From Cryptomeria japonica (Eukaryota; Streptophyta; Pinopsida; Cupressales; Cupressaceae): a stretch of 64,000 nucleotides of DNA. Shown here piece by piece: positions 23,877-42,001 of this stretch. Under the pieces are notes generated by a model. That model was not told the origin of the DNA. It made no database searches and saw only the letters and a program-made list of their open reading frames with translations. The position numbers and the translations under genes were made by a program. Position 1 is the first letter of the stretch. Each line of letters opens with the position of its first letter. The stretch lies in NCBI RefSeq assembly GCF_030272615.1, contig NC_081405.1, positions 606,489,677 through 606,553,676 of the forward strand, in the 5' to 3' direction.

Positions 23877-26800
23877 CCAACAACTCACTCAAGGGCTTGA
23901 TGGTGTTAGGGTACACCATAGGGGTGCTACCTTCCATACAAGACCCTCATGAACATCCCTTGTTGCGTAAGGTGTTTAGCCTCCAAGAGATAGTCACCAC
24001 ACATAGGTAGGTAGTGGATCCTAGCTGTCTCATAGCCTCACATACCCCCATCCTCAAGGTTCCCTACGTCTACTTCCTCGTATACACTCAACCAAGACCA
24101 TCTCCTACATTCTTGGAGAGGAATTCACATTTCAACACAAGACCAACATATGAAAACAATAAGGATAAACCAGTTTAGCCACCAAGGTACAGAAGAATAA
24201 AGATAATAATCGTCAATTCCGACAGTAAGGCAAGAAAATAATTCAGGAATTGCAACATCAAATCAAGTAAGAACAAGATTGCAAGATCATGGCTAAACCT
24301 TCAAGGTTAAAATAAAATAAATTGTTGGCCCACAAGGAAATAAATAAATAATAAAAGAAAATCATAAGTGCACATTACATCACTATGTGACTAGCAGCTA
24401 GCCACCAACGAGGAAGGAAGGAACAATCATCTAGCTATCGTAGTAGCTCATCATGTGGTGGGGTCTAGTCACACATCCGCATGGAATGGTTGTGTGCACC
24501 TTGACATCACCCTGCATCACATTGTCACGCGGCATGGCTCTACCCTAAACCTATCAGTAGGCCGCATGGTAATATCTACTACATCCCACATCGTGTCTCA
24601 GCACGACATGGCAATACTCCAAGCGGAAAGGGCACGCAATGGACGTATCCCGCATGGCAGTGTACCTCACGGAAAAGGGCACATGTAGGTCACACCCCAC
24701 ATAGCGACGTTCCTCTCAGGATACTCGTCATAAGCCAAAGGTATACATGGCTAAGGTCTACCCACAAGTCTACCAACACTAGTCAATTGGCAGCTCATGT
24801 GAAAAATAGCATGCCTCTCATGAAGACAAGGCAAAAGATGCTCCAATAAATCCATCATTATGCTCAAGAACTATCATCTATATGCTTAAAAAAAAAGGAT
24901 AGGAATTAGGCTGGCACACATGAACCTTATACATCAGTTCATCACAAGGGGAAGTATTGAGTACACCTATAATACAGTTTCATTACAAAACTATATTTTT
25001 CCTTGGAATAGGGAAGCTAAAGTCGCTTCGCATCGACATTACTCGTATGTCGTTCCATACTTTTCAAGGAATGGTGACTTCTACTACTACCCCTTCACAT
25101 ACCGACTTATCAACAACCCATGGGTTGGCAATCAGTAAGGGAACAAATAATCAACATCACATAAATAGTATGGTTTCCCATACTCATAAGCAAACATATC
25201 CTCCATGGTTGATTACTTCACCATCCCACAGGTACACATAGCAAGCATGGGTTTCTTACAACACACAAGGTATAGCACCGTTATTGGTCTAGTCACATTT
25301 ACGGGGGTAATTTTAAATATGCTATCATCTACTCAAGAAGGGTTTAACCTATGCTTTCCACATGAATTCATTAAATAAAGTTTACTCTAGATACACGTAC
25401 CGAAATTCTTAACAATTCAATTTTACACAAGGAAATAACGTCATTCTGATATCTTTCTCAAATTCCACTAAGCATTTGCATTCACATTACTAACTATGCA
25501 ATTTTCTTTTCCAAAGTGAAAACTTTCCTCTTTCAATTAGAAGCCAAAAGAAAACATACAATTTCACATGCGTTATAAAAATTCTTCTTAAATCACTGCA
25601 TTCTTAGTAGCATTTCTAAAAAAAAACTTATGATCCTAGGCAAGGAGAAGGGGAAAGAGAGTTTGAAAATTAAACTATTTCCTACGAATACATAAGATCC
25701 ACAAGGTTACACTATATGCTCAGATATAAGTCTATCATTTTAGTTGCATGGTTTTCATTTCACTATATTTTAGGAGGATGCCAAAACAGCCTAACATGAC
25801 ATTTGCAATTATTATGGTTGCAATAGAATGTTCTAGTTTTCCAAACAAGAAATCAAGTCAAAAAATCTTTCTGTAATACAAGACCTCTTGAGAACACTCA
25901 CTATTCTAAATTTAATACGAAAACATATCAAAACCTACAACCTATCATTGAAAATCAAAATACGACAAAAAATTAAATGAGGAGCTATCAACTAAATGAT
26001 ACACATTTATGCATACACATCAAACAAGCTTTTCGTTAGCACTTTCTAAACATAATAAGGCAATTATCTATATCCAAAGGCAAGTTCAAAGGAGCATTGC
26101 TAAAAATAGGTCCTCAATCAAACTGGGTGAAGAAGCACATAACCAATCTTTCATGGAACATCTTAAGACACTCTCAAAGTTACTATAACATGTTCCCTTT
26201 TGATACTTCCTTTTACAACTAAAGCAGTTTCACAAAATCAACTATTCTCATATTAATGTACATTACTTAAGATAGAATTTAATTATGTTACTCCTACGAG
26301 ACACATGAAGTATTCCTTAATGTAAACATACAATTTTTTCTCAATAAACAATATTAACTTCCAAACCCAAAGCCCTTTATAATCTAAATACACATAAGCA
26401 TTGTAAGGCTCACACAAGGGCTCAAGAAGTCACAGCCTTCTCTCGCAAAGAGAAAACTCAAATAAGAGATAATTACACATATCAAAATTGTTTTACTTTC
26501 TAGAGAGAGAGATAGGAGGAAGGGTGATAATTATTCAATTTACTACATAATAAGCATTTAATATTGGTCATACCAGTCCCTCAAGTGGACAACACTAAGA
26601 TAGATCATAACCATAACAAGCACATTTCATACTTTTAGATGCAAGACAACACTAACCAATCCAAGTGGACTAATCAAAAGAGTAAAACAAATCAAGAACG
26701 AAGGTACATACGACTCTATTTCAAAATATGATAAATCATAGACCAAGACCTCAATAAGCAGACAAAACACATACAATCACTCCCAAGCACCCACGTCAAG

Positions 26801-26957
26801 AAATTGAAAACAAGGTGTGAACACACATGTTACACCCCAGATAAGTTTTGTTCAATCACACACCTACAAAAGGGAGGACAAGCATACACATAAGGTTGAT
26901 ACACCACACACCAACTAAGGGCACAAGCAAAACCAGAGATCCCAGTGTTGCAACATG
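23877..26957 (-). other. Element C internal domain, PBS-proximal non-coding part
   Basis: About 3.1 kb between transposon T and the PBS. Only short chance ORFs occur. The base composition is more even than in the LTRs, with a GC-richer patch at 24400-24760. It is consistent with the conserved but non-coding interior of LARD elements, which is thought to carry packaging signals. Confidence 0.6.
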
Positions 26958-26970
26958 GGCTGTGATACCA
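26958..26970 (-). other. Element C primer-binding site
   Basis: The minus strand reads TGGTATCACAGCC two bases inside the right LTR, a tRNA-Met-type PBS with one change from TGGTATCAGAGC. Confidence 0.75.
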
Positions 26971-26972
26971 AA

Positions 26973-31329
<4,357 letters not shown>

Positions 31330-31334
31330 CATTG

Positions 31335-34266
31335 CATCGATGGTACTCAGCTCTTGAGTTACCGTGATGGCTTCCAAGTTGAGAAAACATCTCTGAAGAA
31401 CCTACAGTTTAGGTAATAGGAGCAGTTGAAGCTCCTACAAATCTTGAGTCTGGTTGCTGATCTCTAAGTCTATCTTGGCAGTCTGACGCTGAAAATGATG
31501 AACAATTTGTCCATAGGCAGTGTATAAATCATAGGGCATCTTGAAGTTGTTGATATATTCCTGTAACTCCGATTGGAATTGAGCTTTCTGTTTGAGCACA
31601 TCTTCACAAAATAGATGGGGTTGGCAGATTTTATTCAAAAGTAATTTACCCTCACCCATAGAAACACTGATATCATTTTGTTGCTTCAGTAGTTGTGTCT
31701 TGAGTTCATTCATTTGCTTGACTAAGGTAATATTGAGTGCCTTTTCATGGTTCTTTCTTGCAGTTGCTTGAGCAACATCTTTCAAACATTGTACCTGGTC
31801 CTCTACTACGTTACAAAAAAGTTTGAGCTTGGATAGAGAGGAGTCAGTACTGGGGAGGTTATTACTGGGAATTAGACTGGTAAGGGTGTCAACTGCAATT
31901 TGTATGACATCACGTTCTTCCTTCTTCTGCAATTCTTCCAGTCTCTCCTGTGCAAGTTTGATGCCTCGAAGTAGCTCAGACTCATCTACAGATTGAGTCA
32001 GACATGCAAGAGTTAGATCAATAGGACTGGTGGAATCAACCTGCTTGGTTTGATTACAGGTTGCCTTAGGAGTCTACCCTCCTTCTTTGGTCTTGATCTC
32101 CACTTGTTTTCTCTTCTCTGCTTCCTTCTCCTCTTCCACTCTTTTCTTTTCTTCTTCTTTCTTCTTCTCTAACTCTTTATTTTTCTCCTCTTCTTATTTC
32201 TTCTCCATTTCTTCCTTTTTCTTATCCTCTTCTTGCTTTTTCTTTTCCTCTTTTCTCTTGTTTTCTTCTTGCCTTGCTTTTTCCTCTTGTTCTTTCTATG
32301 ATTTCTCTTTGTCCTGTTTCTCTTTCTTAGCTTTTTCTTTGTCAGGAGTGACATCCTCATTATCTAATGCATCAACATCAATAGGGTCAATTTGTTTTGT
32401 CACTCTTTCTCCTTGACTGTCAAATACCTCATCCGATTTATCTTAGGATAGGTCAGGTGCTTGGTCAGCCTGCCTAGCGACTTCAGATACTCGGTGCATT
32501 TTGACAACAATTTTAACATGTATGTGTGTATCATTTTCTACTTTAGAAGTTTTACCTTCTAGTAACCTGAGTCACCTCCTTCTCATAAAGAAGATGTCTT
32601 TGTTCTTATCCATAATTTCAAATACTCAGAATTTGAAGCATTAGGAAAGTACTATGCAAAAAATTTCTCCCTGATCTCTTGTTCTCTCTCAATGGAAATG
32701 CGCCATCTATTATCCAAAGAATCATACAAAGAATTTGGAGTAACAGTTTTAATCTCAGAAGGTGACCGATCATTAACACATAAATATTTAATGACCTCCT
32801 ATTCTACATCCTCTCTTTCACTATCATTAAAGTCATCAAAAGATTCCTTTAAGTCATCAAGCACTTTCCTCCTAATATTCTTTATTGTCCTTTGACAATG
32901 TGTCATTGATTTATAAGAAGAAATATCTATATTTACCGGTGTAGAAGTTGTTGGTACATTACCGGTAGACTTTGGTTTTTTGCTTGATTGCCTTGTATTC
33001 TTTATTTGAATCTCCGGTTTGATGTCTTCTAACTCTGGTGAGTGAGTCCTGGATTTCCACTTCCTCTCGAATACTTTTGCCAAAAAAATCTCAGGTTTCT
33101 TTTTGGTTGGTGACCGCTTGGTCACTTTCGGATTGGCAGATGTAACCGGTGCAGATATCGATGGCACTGCTTTGCCCTTTTTCTGCTTTGGTTCCTCAAT
33201 TGGTGTGACCCTCTCCAAGTAGGTACTGGTTCTTTTCTTTTGTCCATCTAGTGGTGAGGCAAGTAGGGTAGAGGCATACCCAATCAATATGTCATTCACC
33301 ACTTCATACCCCATAGGGCCAACTACTTCCTTTCTAGGTTCCACAGCTTCCATTATGCAGTCATATGTCCTTATTGTGAAGCAGATGTCATCTTCATACT
33401 TCTTCACTATATCACCAGATATCCTCATTATTTGGTTCATCTTTCATTTGAATTCATCAAAATACTTATTTAGAACCTCGGGATATGCAATCCCCACTGC
33501 TTGTAGACTCTCTTTAATTTGTCTGGAAACTGGTAGATCAATAGACCATTGAACATCACCGACTCTAGGGAAATAACCTTGAAAATAGAAGAATAGACCG
33601 AGCAAAAGTTGGCCAAACTTGAACCTCAGTGATTTGTCATGTTTGATGGATTTTAGATTCACCAACAGTTGCTTCTGTAAGCAGCTACATAGGTCATATT
33701 TAGTATCTTCCTTGATCATCCTGTAAGCAGCATTCACCGCAGCAGCAAGGACAGAATTCATTCTGTTGGCATAAAATGTCTTGTAACCAATCACCATGCA
33801 ATCATATTTTACCAAATCATCAAAAATGGTGTTGACGGTCATTGCCCGTTGGTCACTCACAAAACCGGTGATCTGTGTCATTTTAGTTTTGGTGACCTTT
33901 CGTAGAATTGGTACTTCTCCAACATTGCATAATCTAGTGATGGCATGAATCGTTTCCAGTGTGATGTCATGGGTCCGCTCGAGATACATCTTGTCACCAT
34001 GCACTTTGCTAAGGATAATGTGAATATGTTCTTCTATAAATTCTTTCAGAAAGTATACTGCATTGTGTAGTTTCATCTTCTCGAGGATGCTATACTCTGG
34101 TTTGATCTTCTTGTCATCTCCACAGAATAGACTTAGCTAGGAGTGAATTACTAGGGATCCTAGGTCTTTCAACTTACAGTCTATATACCTCGAAATATCT
34201 CCCTCGACAATAACTCCGATAGGAATTTGAGATAGGGCATTGTATCTCATTTTCTTTTGAAGAAAT
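31335..34266 (-). pseudogene. Element E ORF2, main segment: long Lys/Glu-rich coiled-coil protein, decayed
   Basis: Continuation of the ORF from 42001 after D is removed. The longest open stretches are 34076-33444, 33440-32799 and 31932-31435. The N-terminal third is globular with Cys and aromatic residues (YDLCSCLQKQLL, LLLGLFFYFQGYFPRVGD). A basic Ser/Pro/Lys linker follows at 33200-32950, then a long Lys/Glu-rich helix at about 32360-32100, then a Gln-rich coiled coil. Stops inside it are almost all TAG or TGA where CAG or CGA is expected (for example near 34138 and 33443). There is at least one frameshift between 32799 and 31932. I do not recognise the family. It is not gag, protease, RT or integrase, so it is an extra ORF of E or a captured gene. 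Confidence 0.55.
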
Positions 34267-35788
34267 TGATAGTTCTGATACTAATTGTTAAGTACAGATG
34301 CCAAGCTAACAAGATGAGAGGGGGGGTGAATCATACAAACTTAATCTTCCATAAAAATAATAGATTCAACCTCGGTAACATATACTTCAGCAATATAACC
34401 AAAACTGCTAAACATGCAAACTTATAAGCATATAAACATCATAACACTCATAACACCTGATTTAACGTGGAAACCCAAATAGGGAAAAACCACTGTGGGA
34501 TTTCAGACCCACTAAGAAATATACTCTTCTAGAGTATGCTCGGTTAAAAGAAAATCCTGTTAAATATTATAAACACATTGCTAGATGTGACCCGGTTAAG
34601 GGATTTCCCTCAGATCTGTTAGGATCTTCACCTTGTTAGAAGTGACCTTGTTAAAGGATTTCAAACACTCAATCAGAATGTCACCTTGCTAGAGGGTTTT
34701 ACAAATAAGACTATTAAGTCCACTCGGTTAAGAGATTTTCTGTCACTTTACAAAATAACAATAATAAAATATATCTGCAACTTCACATCAAAAATGCTAA
34801 AGCAGATTCTTATTTGCTTAAATACAATCTAGTCATAGGACTTATCTGTCCCTCTGCTCGGCTCTATACTCTGTTAATCAAACAGGTCTTCAAGCTTCTA
34901 TGCTCGGTAATCATTATGTAGCATCTCTATGCTTACACTTGCCCGTATGTATTGTTTATCAATAGTTCCTTATTTATAAACAATTTGCTAACCGCTTAAT
35001 CTCCTTGATCACATATCCCATGATCAATCATAGCCATCAGATCTTTAAACTTGACCAGGTTCAATGTATCCTTCGATCTAAAAAATGTTTTACCTCGCCT
35101 TGGAACTTGCATACATTTCTTGGAACTTATGCTAAGGTATTGCGGTTCAATCTGAGTTGTAGATCTTTTTGCTGATTTTCTATTGCCATAGATTCTTTAA
35201 CAAACTTCATGCACAGCATACCAATCATTTAATCTATTCTATCTCATTAGCTTCCTTCATTAAATAACGTATTTAATCATTTAATGCATTCTGTTATAGC
35301 TCGGTTGCAACTCGGTAAATACTAAACTTCACTAGGTAGACATTCCACCTTCATTAACCGATAGCGATAACCTTAGGGTTTATCGACTAGGTTCCTTAGG
35401 GTTTACCAACTAGGTTCTTTGCTCGGTAACATAGTATAGTATTAACCTTTCAATCAATAGCATATGTAGGATATCAAAACAATCTAAACATTATGATCTC
35501 ATTATTGTCTAACTCGGTAATAGTTGCCCATTGAATAACTTCTCCCCTTATTCATCACAATCTTTCTATGTCTTTTACCGACATCTTTATACTCATCAAA
35601 TCATACTTCTTAAGATATGGCAACATAATACTGAATTAGAAAATCAATTTCTTGACATCAATGACAAAAAAATAATAATATTAAGACAGTAAACATCCTT
35701 AATCAGTTATATTCATAATCATCAACAACCTTCTCAATATCCTAATTGAAATGCCAACAATCTCTTATTGTCTATTATAATGCCAACA
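34267..35788 (-). repeat. Element D left LTR (3' LTR in sense)
   Basis: 1,522 bases, nearly identical to 40420-41946. It contains the GAGAGGGGGGGTGAATCA run near its plus-strand start and many CGGTTAA/TCGGTAA phrases. Confidence 0.93.
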
Positions 35789-35800
35789 ATCTCCCCCTTT
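35789..35800 (-). other. Element D polypurine tract
   Basis: The minus strand reads AAAGGGGGAGAT directly against the 3' LTR. Further C-rich (purine on minus) runs lie nearby at 35875-35920. Confidence 0.85.
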
Positions 35801-36155
35801 GGCATTGATGGGAAAACCAATTGATTTGACCTAATTGATTTGGATTTAGATTGTTGTGAGATTCTGAAATGCTCTCCCCCTGTCATCAGACTTCTCCCCC
35901 ATACAATAGTCTTCTCCCCCTTTGACAACAATGCCAAAAAGTAAAAGAGCTAAAACATGATTTCTTCCACTGAGAAGTGAATTCCTTGCTGTTATGTGTC
36001 AACTCAGTCTCGGTTAGAGCATTATGTCTTCAATTCCTGTTCCCTGTATTTGTTTCCTGCACACCTTAAGAAAACATCCTAAAGTGTGTAAATAAGCATC
36101 AATCCACACATAATATTTTGTAGATTCATCGAATTGATGCTTTCACCAAACTCGA
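35801..36155 (-). other. Element D 3' untranslated region
   Basis: About 350 bases between the RNase H stop and the PPT, with several extra polypurine-like runs (minus-strand GGGGGAGA). No ORF is supported. Confidence 0.55.
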
Positions 36156-37144
36156 TCAGTGAGTAGAAGATAGGGGTAGGACCCCTAACTTGCTTTTGAG
36201 ATACTCAAAAGTGTCCCTTGGAAATGACTTTGTGAAGATATCTATGATTTATTCCTTTGTGCTAACATACTCCAACACCACTTTCTTCTCTTGAACTTCT
36301 TCTCTAAGATAATGATATTTAATAGAGATGTGCTTTGTCTTAGAGTGCATAACAAGATTCTTTAAAATGTTAATGGCACTAGTATTGTCATAGAATATAG
36401 TTACTAGCTTGGTAACTTTCTCATTATACCTTCCAACAGTTGTTTGATCCATGCTATATTGGTACAATTCAATGTTGCAGCAACATATTCAACTTCTATT
36501 GTTGACTGTGAAACACATCCTTGTTTCTTGCTAAGCCAACTCACTAATCTTTCTCTTAAAAAGAAAGCTCCTCCACTTGTGCTTTTTTTGTCATCAATGT
36601 TGCCTGCCCAATCAGCATCAGTATAAACTTTTAAATCAAAGTCATTTCCTTTCTGATATACTAAGCCATAATCTTCAATGCCTTTCAAGTACCTAAAAAT
36701 TCTCTTGATTGTTGTCATGTGTGTTTCCTTGGGATCTACAGAAAATCTTGCAACTATACCTAATGCATGTGTTATGTCTGGTCTATTGTGAACAACATAT
36801 TGCAATTTTCCAATCATAGATCGGTAAGTATCTCATCAATAGATGCAGATTCATCATTCTTTGATAATTTACAGTTGGTAGTCATAGGAGTACTTACTGT
36901 TTTTGAATCCTCCATTCCAAATTTCTTCAAGATTTTCTTTATGTACTTGGATTGAGTAATGAAAATCTCATCTTTCATTTGCAGTATCTGTAAACCTATA
37001 AAATACTTTATCTCACCGATTAATGACATCTCAAATTCTTTGCTCATTTCATTTCCAAAGTTCTTGCATAAAGAGTCATTTCCACAAAATATAATATCAT
37101 CAACAAATATGGCTGAGATCAGTATACCATTTTCATCATTCTTC

Positions 37145-37177
<33 letters not shown>

Positions 37178-40100
37178 TTCACTTGTCCTTATGAAACCAA
37201 TCTTGATTAAATAAGAGTGCAATCTCTCATACCATGCTCTAGGTGCTTGTTTCAAACCATATAATGCTTTGTTCAATTTACATACCTGATCTTTATTCTC
37301 TCCTTCAACAAATCCTTCAGGTTGTTCAATATAAACTTCTTCTTCTAATATACCATTCAGAAATGTAGATTTGGCATCCATTTGATATACCTTGAAATTT
37401 TTGTAAGCAGTGTATACCAACAATGTTCTTACTCCTTCAAGTCTTTCCATAGGTGCAAAAGTCTCACCATAATCACTTCCCTCTTCTTGAGCATATCCTT
37501 TGCAAACTAGTCTTGCTTTATTTTGAATGACCTCACCTTTCTCATTTAACTTGTTACTGAAAATCCACTTAGTACCGATTACATTTTTGTCCTTCGGTCT
37601 TGGGACTAGTGTCCATGTGTCATTCTTCTTCATTTGATCAATCTCTTCTGTCATAGCATTTATCCAATCTTCACTATTAAATGCCTCTTTCACTATTCTA
37701 GGTTCAAATTCAGATATCAGACATGTGTTCTATCTCAGTTTGTTCCTTGTCATCACCGGATCATCTTTATCTCCTATAATCTGACTTGATGCATGATTCC
37801 TTCTGACATACTTGGCTAATACAAGCTCAGTAGATTCTGTATGATCTTCTTCATCACTCGGTGACTGGACATTATCTTTATTCTCTTCGGCAGCTTTCTT
37901 GGTAGGACTTCTCGATTGAATATACACAAATTCTTCATAGTCTTCTAGTTCTTTAGAATTTCCTTCATCATTTCTTTCTGCAAATTCATCAATTTTCACA
38001 TTTGCACTTTCTACTATTTTGTTAGATGATTTGATCAGACATTTAAATGCTTTACTTCTAGAAGAATAACCAAGAAATGTTCCTTCTTCACTTTTCTGAT
38101 CAAACTTTCCATTTCTATCATCTTTGTGTACATAGCATCTACTTCCAAAGATTTTGAAGTAACTTACATTAGGTTTCTTGTCATACCAGATTTCATATGG
38201 TGTCTTCAAAGTTCCTTTCTTCAGTTGTACTCGGTTTAGGGTGTAAACTGTTGTGCTTATTGCTTCTCTCCAAAATGTTTGTGGCACTTTCTTTTCAATC
38301 ATCAGGGTTCTAGCACAATCCACAATAGATCTGTTTCTTCTCTCAGCTATCCCATTTTGTTGTGGAGTTCTCGGTGCAGAGACTTGTCTTTTTATACCAT
38401 GATCATTGCAGAATAAGTTGAACTCATCAGAGGTAAACTCTCCTCCTTTATCTGATCTAAGACATTTTAGTTGTCTTCCTGTTTCATTTTCAACTCTTGC
38501 CTTGTACCATTTAAACATTTGAAAAGCTTCTGATTTTTCTTTTAAAAATATAACTGACATCATCCTTGAATAATCATCCACAAATAATATGAAATATTTA
38601 TCACCATAATAACTTTGAAATTTGATAGGACCACAAAGATCAGTGTGCACAAGATCTAAAATTCCCTTAGAAGTGTAGGACTTACTTGTAAAGCTTGATC
38701 TTGTCATCTTACCCATCTGGCATCCTCGGCACATAGCATTCTCAAGTTTCTCAAGACTCAGTAGACCTCTTACTCGATGCTTCTTACTTATTTTGATCAT
38801 ATTATCAAAATTTACATGACAAAACCTTTTATGCCATAACCAAGTATCATCTATCTTTGCATACAGACACTTATTCTTAGTTGAGTCAAGATGAAATGTA
38901 TTACCTTTTGTTTGTGTCCTAGTAGCAGCTAACTTTCCATGCTTGTCATGAACTTTGACAATTCCTTTCTGAAATTCTATTTGGTAACTTGTGTTGTTTA
39001 GTTGTGCTACACTCAACAAATTATATTTCAAACCTTCAACCCAATAAACATCATTACATTTAGCATTGTCAAGAAGTGTTATGGATCCTTTACCTTCTAC
39101 TAGACATGATGCATCATTACCAAATCTTACATAACCTCCATCATAATCTTCTAACAAAACAAACTTGTGTTTATCACCTGTCATGTGATGTGAGCATCCA
39201 CTATCTATGATCCAAGAATCATTAGTATTTATGTGAGATATTAGGGCTTTTTCTTCGTACCTTTCTTCATATAATCCATCCTTAATAGCCACATAAATAA
39301 CTTCCTCAGTATCAGTTTCATCTGATTTATCATCATTGGATTCCTCATCAGCTATTAGGCATGACTTTCTATCTCTTGTTCTGAAGTCTCGGTGTCCTCT
39401 ATAATGATTATTTATCTGTCTCTCATCTTGATAATCTCTCTTTTCACTGGATTCTTTGTCAGGGCAATTAGAAGCCATATGTCCTATTCTATCATAGTTA
39501 AAACATTTCAAAGGTAGTTTTCCTTTATACTTACCTTTGCCTCTCGGTAACCTTCTGGCTAATAGTGCTTCAAACTCTTCTTGCTTTCTGATTTCTTCAT
39601 AAAGTTTGTGTACCTCCTCCATGTTTTTGTGAAATATTTCACTTGCTCCACTATGATTCCCTTCATGGTACTTATACTTTCTATCATTGTAATCATCATA
39701 TTCATCAAGATGAAAAGAACTAAATGCAGACTCAATTTTATTTGCCGAAGACCCACTATTATCAAAGTTACTTAACTCAAATGCATGTAGCTTACCAATA
39801 GTAGCATCCAAAGAAACTGGCATATTGGGTACAGACCTCAATTCATTGATTGCAGAGACTCGGATTGCATAAGCAGGTAGAAGGGTTCTCAATAACTTAC
39901 TTGTGACATCCTTTTCTTCAATGGTTCCTCCTGCTCCTTTGATTTGATTGACAATCTCCTTTAACCTTGTACTGTACTGGGTTATGTTCTCACCTTCATT
40001 CATTCTCATAGATTCAAGTTGTCCTCTTAGACTATCCACTTTTGCTCTTTTAACATGTTCATCACCACCATACACAGATATGAGCTTGTCCCACATTGCC

Positions 40101-40354
40101 TTGGCATCATTGCATCCTTCTAGATCATTAAAGTCTGAGTCGGTCAATGCAGATGTTATTTCAATCATTACTTGAATATGTTCTTGCTTTGCCTTTATCT
40201 CTTCCATTGTCAATGGATAGGTGCTAGGTGTAATGAAATCATTCTCCAGATAATATACAATATATTCTCCAACTCCTGATAGGTGTAGCTACATCCTTTT
40301 CTGCCATGTAGAGAAACTAGACTTGTTCAACTTCGGTGCATCCCTCTTATACAT
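36156..40354 (-). pseudogene. gag-pol: Element D copia gag-pol polyprotein, frameshifted
   Basis: Starts at the ATG on 40354 (MYKRDAPKLNKSSF) and ends at the TGA on 36158-36156, about 1,400 residues. Domains: UBN2-type gag; a zinc knuckle reading CFNYDRIGHMASNC near 39505, where the second Cys is Tyr; protease DSGCSHHM near 39210; preintegrase H/C motif near 38830-38700; integrase DDE core with PQQNGIAERRNR near 38370; RT with the TKWIF region and FVDDIIF near 37105; copia RNase H with TDADWAG near 36610 and KTKHISIKYHYLRE near 36320. Lesions: TAG near 40290 and 37717, a TA-microsatellite frameshift at 37145-37175, indels near 36820 and 36440, and TAA near 36250. The host element would supply reverse transcription and integration; this copy cannot. 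Confidence 0.92.
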
Positions 40355-40405
40355 CTTTGGATCTTTTCCTCAAGTGCCTTTAAACTTTTTCTTCCGGAGT
40401 CCAAA

Positions 40406-40417
40406 GCTTTGATACCA
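40406..40417 (-). other. Element D primer-binding site (tRNA-Met type)
   Basis: The minus strand reads TGGTATCAAAGC two bases inside the LTR, one change from the canonical TGGTATCAGAGC. Confidence 0.8.
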
Positions 40418-40419
40418 AT

Positions 40420-41946
40420 TGATAGTTCTGATACTAACTGTTAAGTACAGATGCCAAGCTAACAAGATGAGAGGGGGGGGGTGAATCATACAAACTTAAT
40501 CTTCCATAAAAACAACAGATTCAACCTCGGTAACATATACTTCAGCAATATAACCAAAACTGCTAAACATGCAAACTTATAAGCATATAAACATCATAAC
40601 ACTCATAACACCAGATTTAACGTGGAAACCCAAATAGGGAAAAACCACTGTGCGATTTCGGACCCACTAAGAAATATACTCTTCTAGAGTATGTTCGGTT
40701 AAAAGAAAATCTTGTTAAAGATTACAAACACATTGCTAGATGTGACCCGGTTAAGGGATTTCCCTCAAATCTATTAGGATCTTCACCTTATTAGAAGTGA
40801 CCTTGTTAAAGAATTTCAAACACTCAATTAGAATGTCATCTTGCTAGAGGGTTTTACAAATAAGACTGTTAAGTCCACTCGGTTAAGAGATTTTCTATTA
40901 CTTTACAAAATAATAATAATAAAATATATCTGCAACTTCACATCAAAAATGCTAAAGCAGATTCTTATTTTCTTATATACAATCTAGTCATAGGACTTAT
41001 TTGTCCCTCTACTGGGCTCTATACTCTATTAATCAAACAGGTCTTCAAGCTTCAATGCTCGGTAATCACTATATAGCATCCTTGTGCTTACACTTGCCCG
41101 CATGTATTGTTTATCAACAGTTCCTTATTTATAAACAATTTGCTAACCACTTAATCTCCTTGATCACATATCCCATGATCAATCATAGCCATCAGATCTT
41201 TAAACTTGACCAGGTTCAATGTATCCTTCAATCTGAAAATGTTTTACCTCACCTTGGAACTTGCATACATTTCTTGGAACTTGTGCTATGGTATTGCGGT
41301 TCAATCTGAGTTGTAAATCTTTCTGGCGATTTTCTATTGCCATAGATTCTTTAACAAACTTCATGCACGGCATACTAATCATTTAATCTATTCCAGCTCA
41401 TCAGCTTCCTTCATTAAATAACGCATTTAATCATTTAATGCATTCTGTTACAGCTCAGTTGCAACTCGGTAAATACTAAACTTCACTCAGTAGACATTCC
41501 GCCTTCATTAACCGATAGCGATAACCTTAGGGTTTACCGACTAGGTTCCTTAGGGTTTACCGACTAGGTTCTTTGCTTGGTAACATAGTATAGTATTAAC
41601 CTTTCAATCAATAGCATATGTAGGATATCAAAACAATCTAAACATCATGATCTCATCATTGTCTAACTCGGTAATAGTTGCCCATTGAATAACTTATTTC
41701 TCCCCTTATTCATCACAATCTTTCTATGTCTTTTACTGACATCTTTATACTCATCAAATCATACTTCTTAAGATATGGCAACATCATACTAAATTAGAAA
41801 ATCAATTTATTGACATCAATGACAAAAAAATAATAATATTAAGATAGTAAACATCCTTAATTAGTTATATCCATAATCATCAACAACCTTCTCAATATCC
41901 TAATTGAAATACCAACAATCTCTTATTGTCTGTTATAATGCCAACA
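40420..41946 (-). repeat. Element D right LTR (5' LTR in sense)
   Basis: 1,527 bases, matching the left LTR. The PBS lies just inside it. Confidence 0.93.
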
Positions 41947-42001
41947 GAAATTCAGGTCTATCTTCAAGTGCACTAGAACTAGAATGCGATGCAGAAGCCA
42001 T
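41947..42001 (-). pseudogene. Element E ORF2, first segment (N-terminus before the D insertion)
   Basis: The ORF starts at the ATG on 42001-41999 (MASASHSSSSALEDRPEF) and is interrupted after 18 codons by element D. The base after D plus one copy of the GAAAT duplication restores the same reading frame into 34261 and below (..FLQKKMRYNALSQIPIG). This shows that D landed inside a coding region. No domain is recognised in this short piece. Confidence 0.7.

Larger units (their letters stand above)
34267..41946 (-). mobile_element. Element D: Ty1/copia LTR retrotransposon (minus strand)
   Basis: LTRs 34267-35788 and 40420-41946, TGATAG to GCCAACA. The TSD is GAAAT at 34262-34266 and 41947-41951. 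The domain order gag, protease, integrase, RT, RNase H is the copia order. It is inserted in ORF2 of element E. The LTRs differ by few bases, so it is relatively young, but the coding region has three frameshifts and several stops. Confidence 0.95.

Noticed and set aside
24455..25241. Possible genes in the interior of element C
   Set aside because: Short ORFs of 70-95 codons without motif or splice support; no gag or pol similarity.
32087..32416. A plus-strand Ser/Phe-rich ORF
   Set aside because: It is the antisense of the Lys/Glu-rich helix region of element E ORF2.
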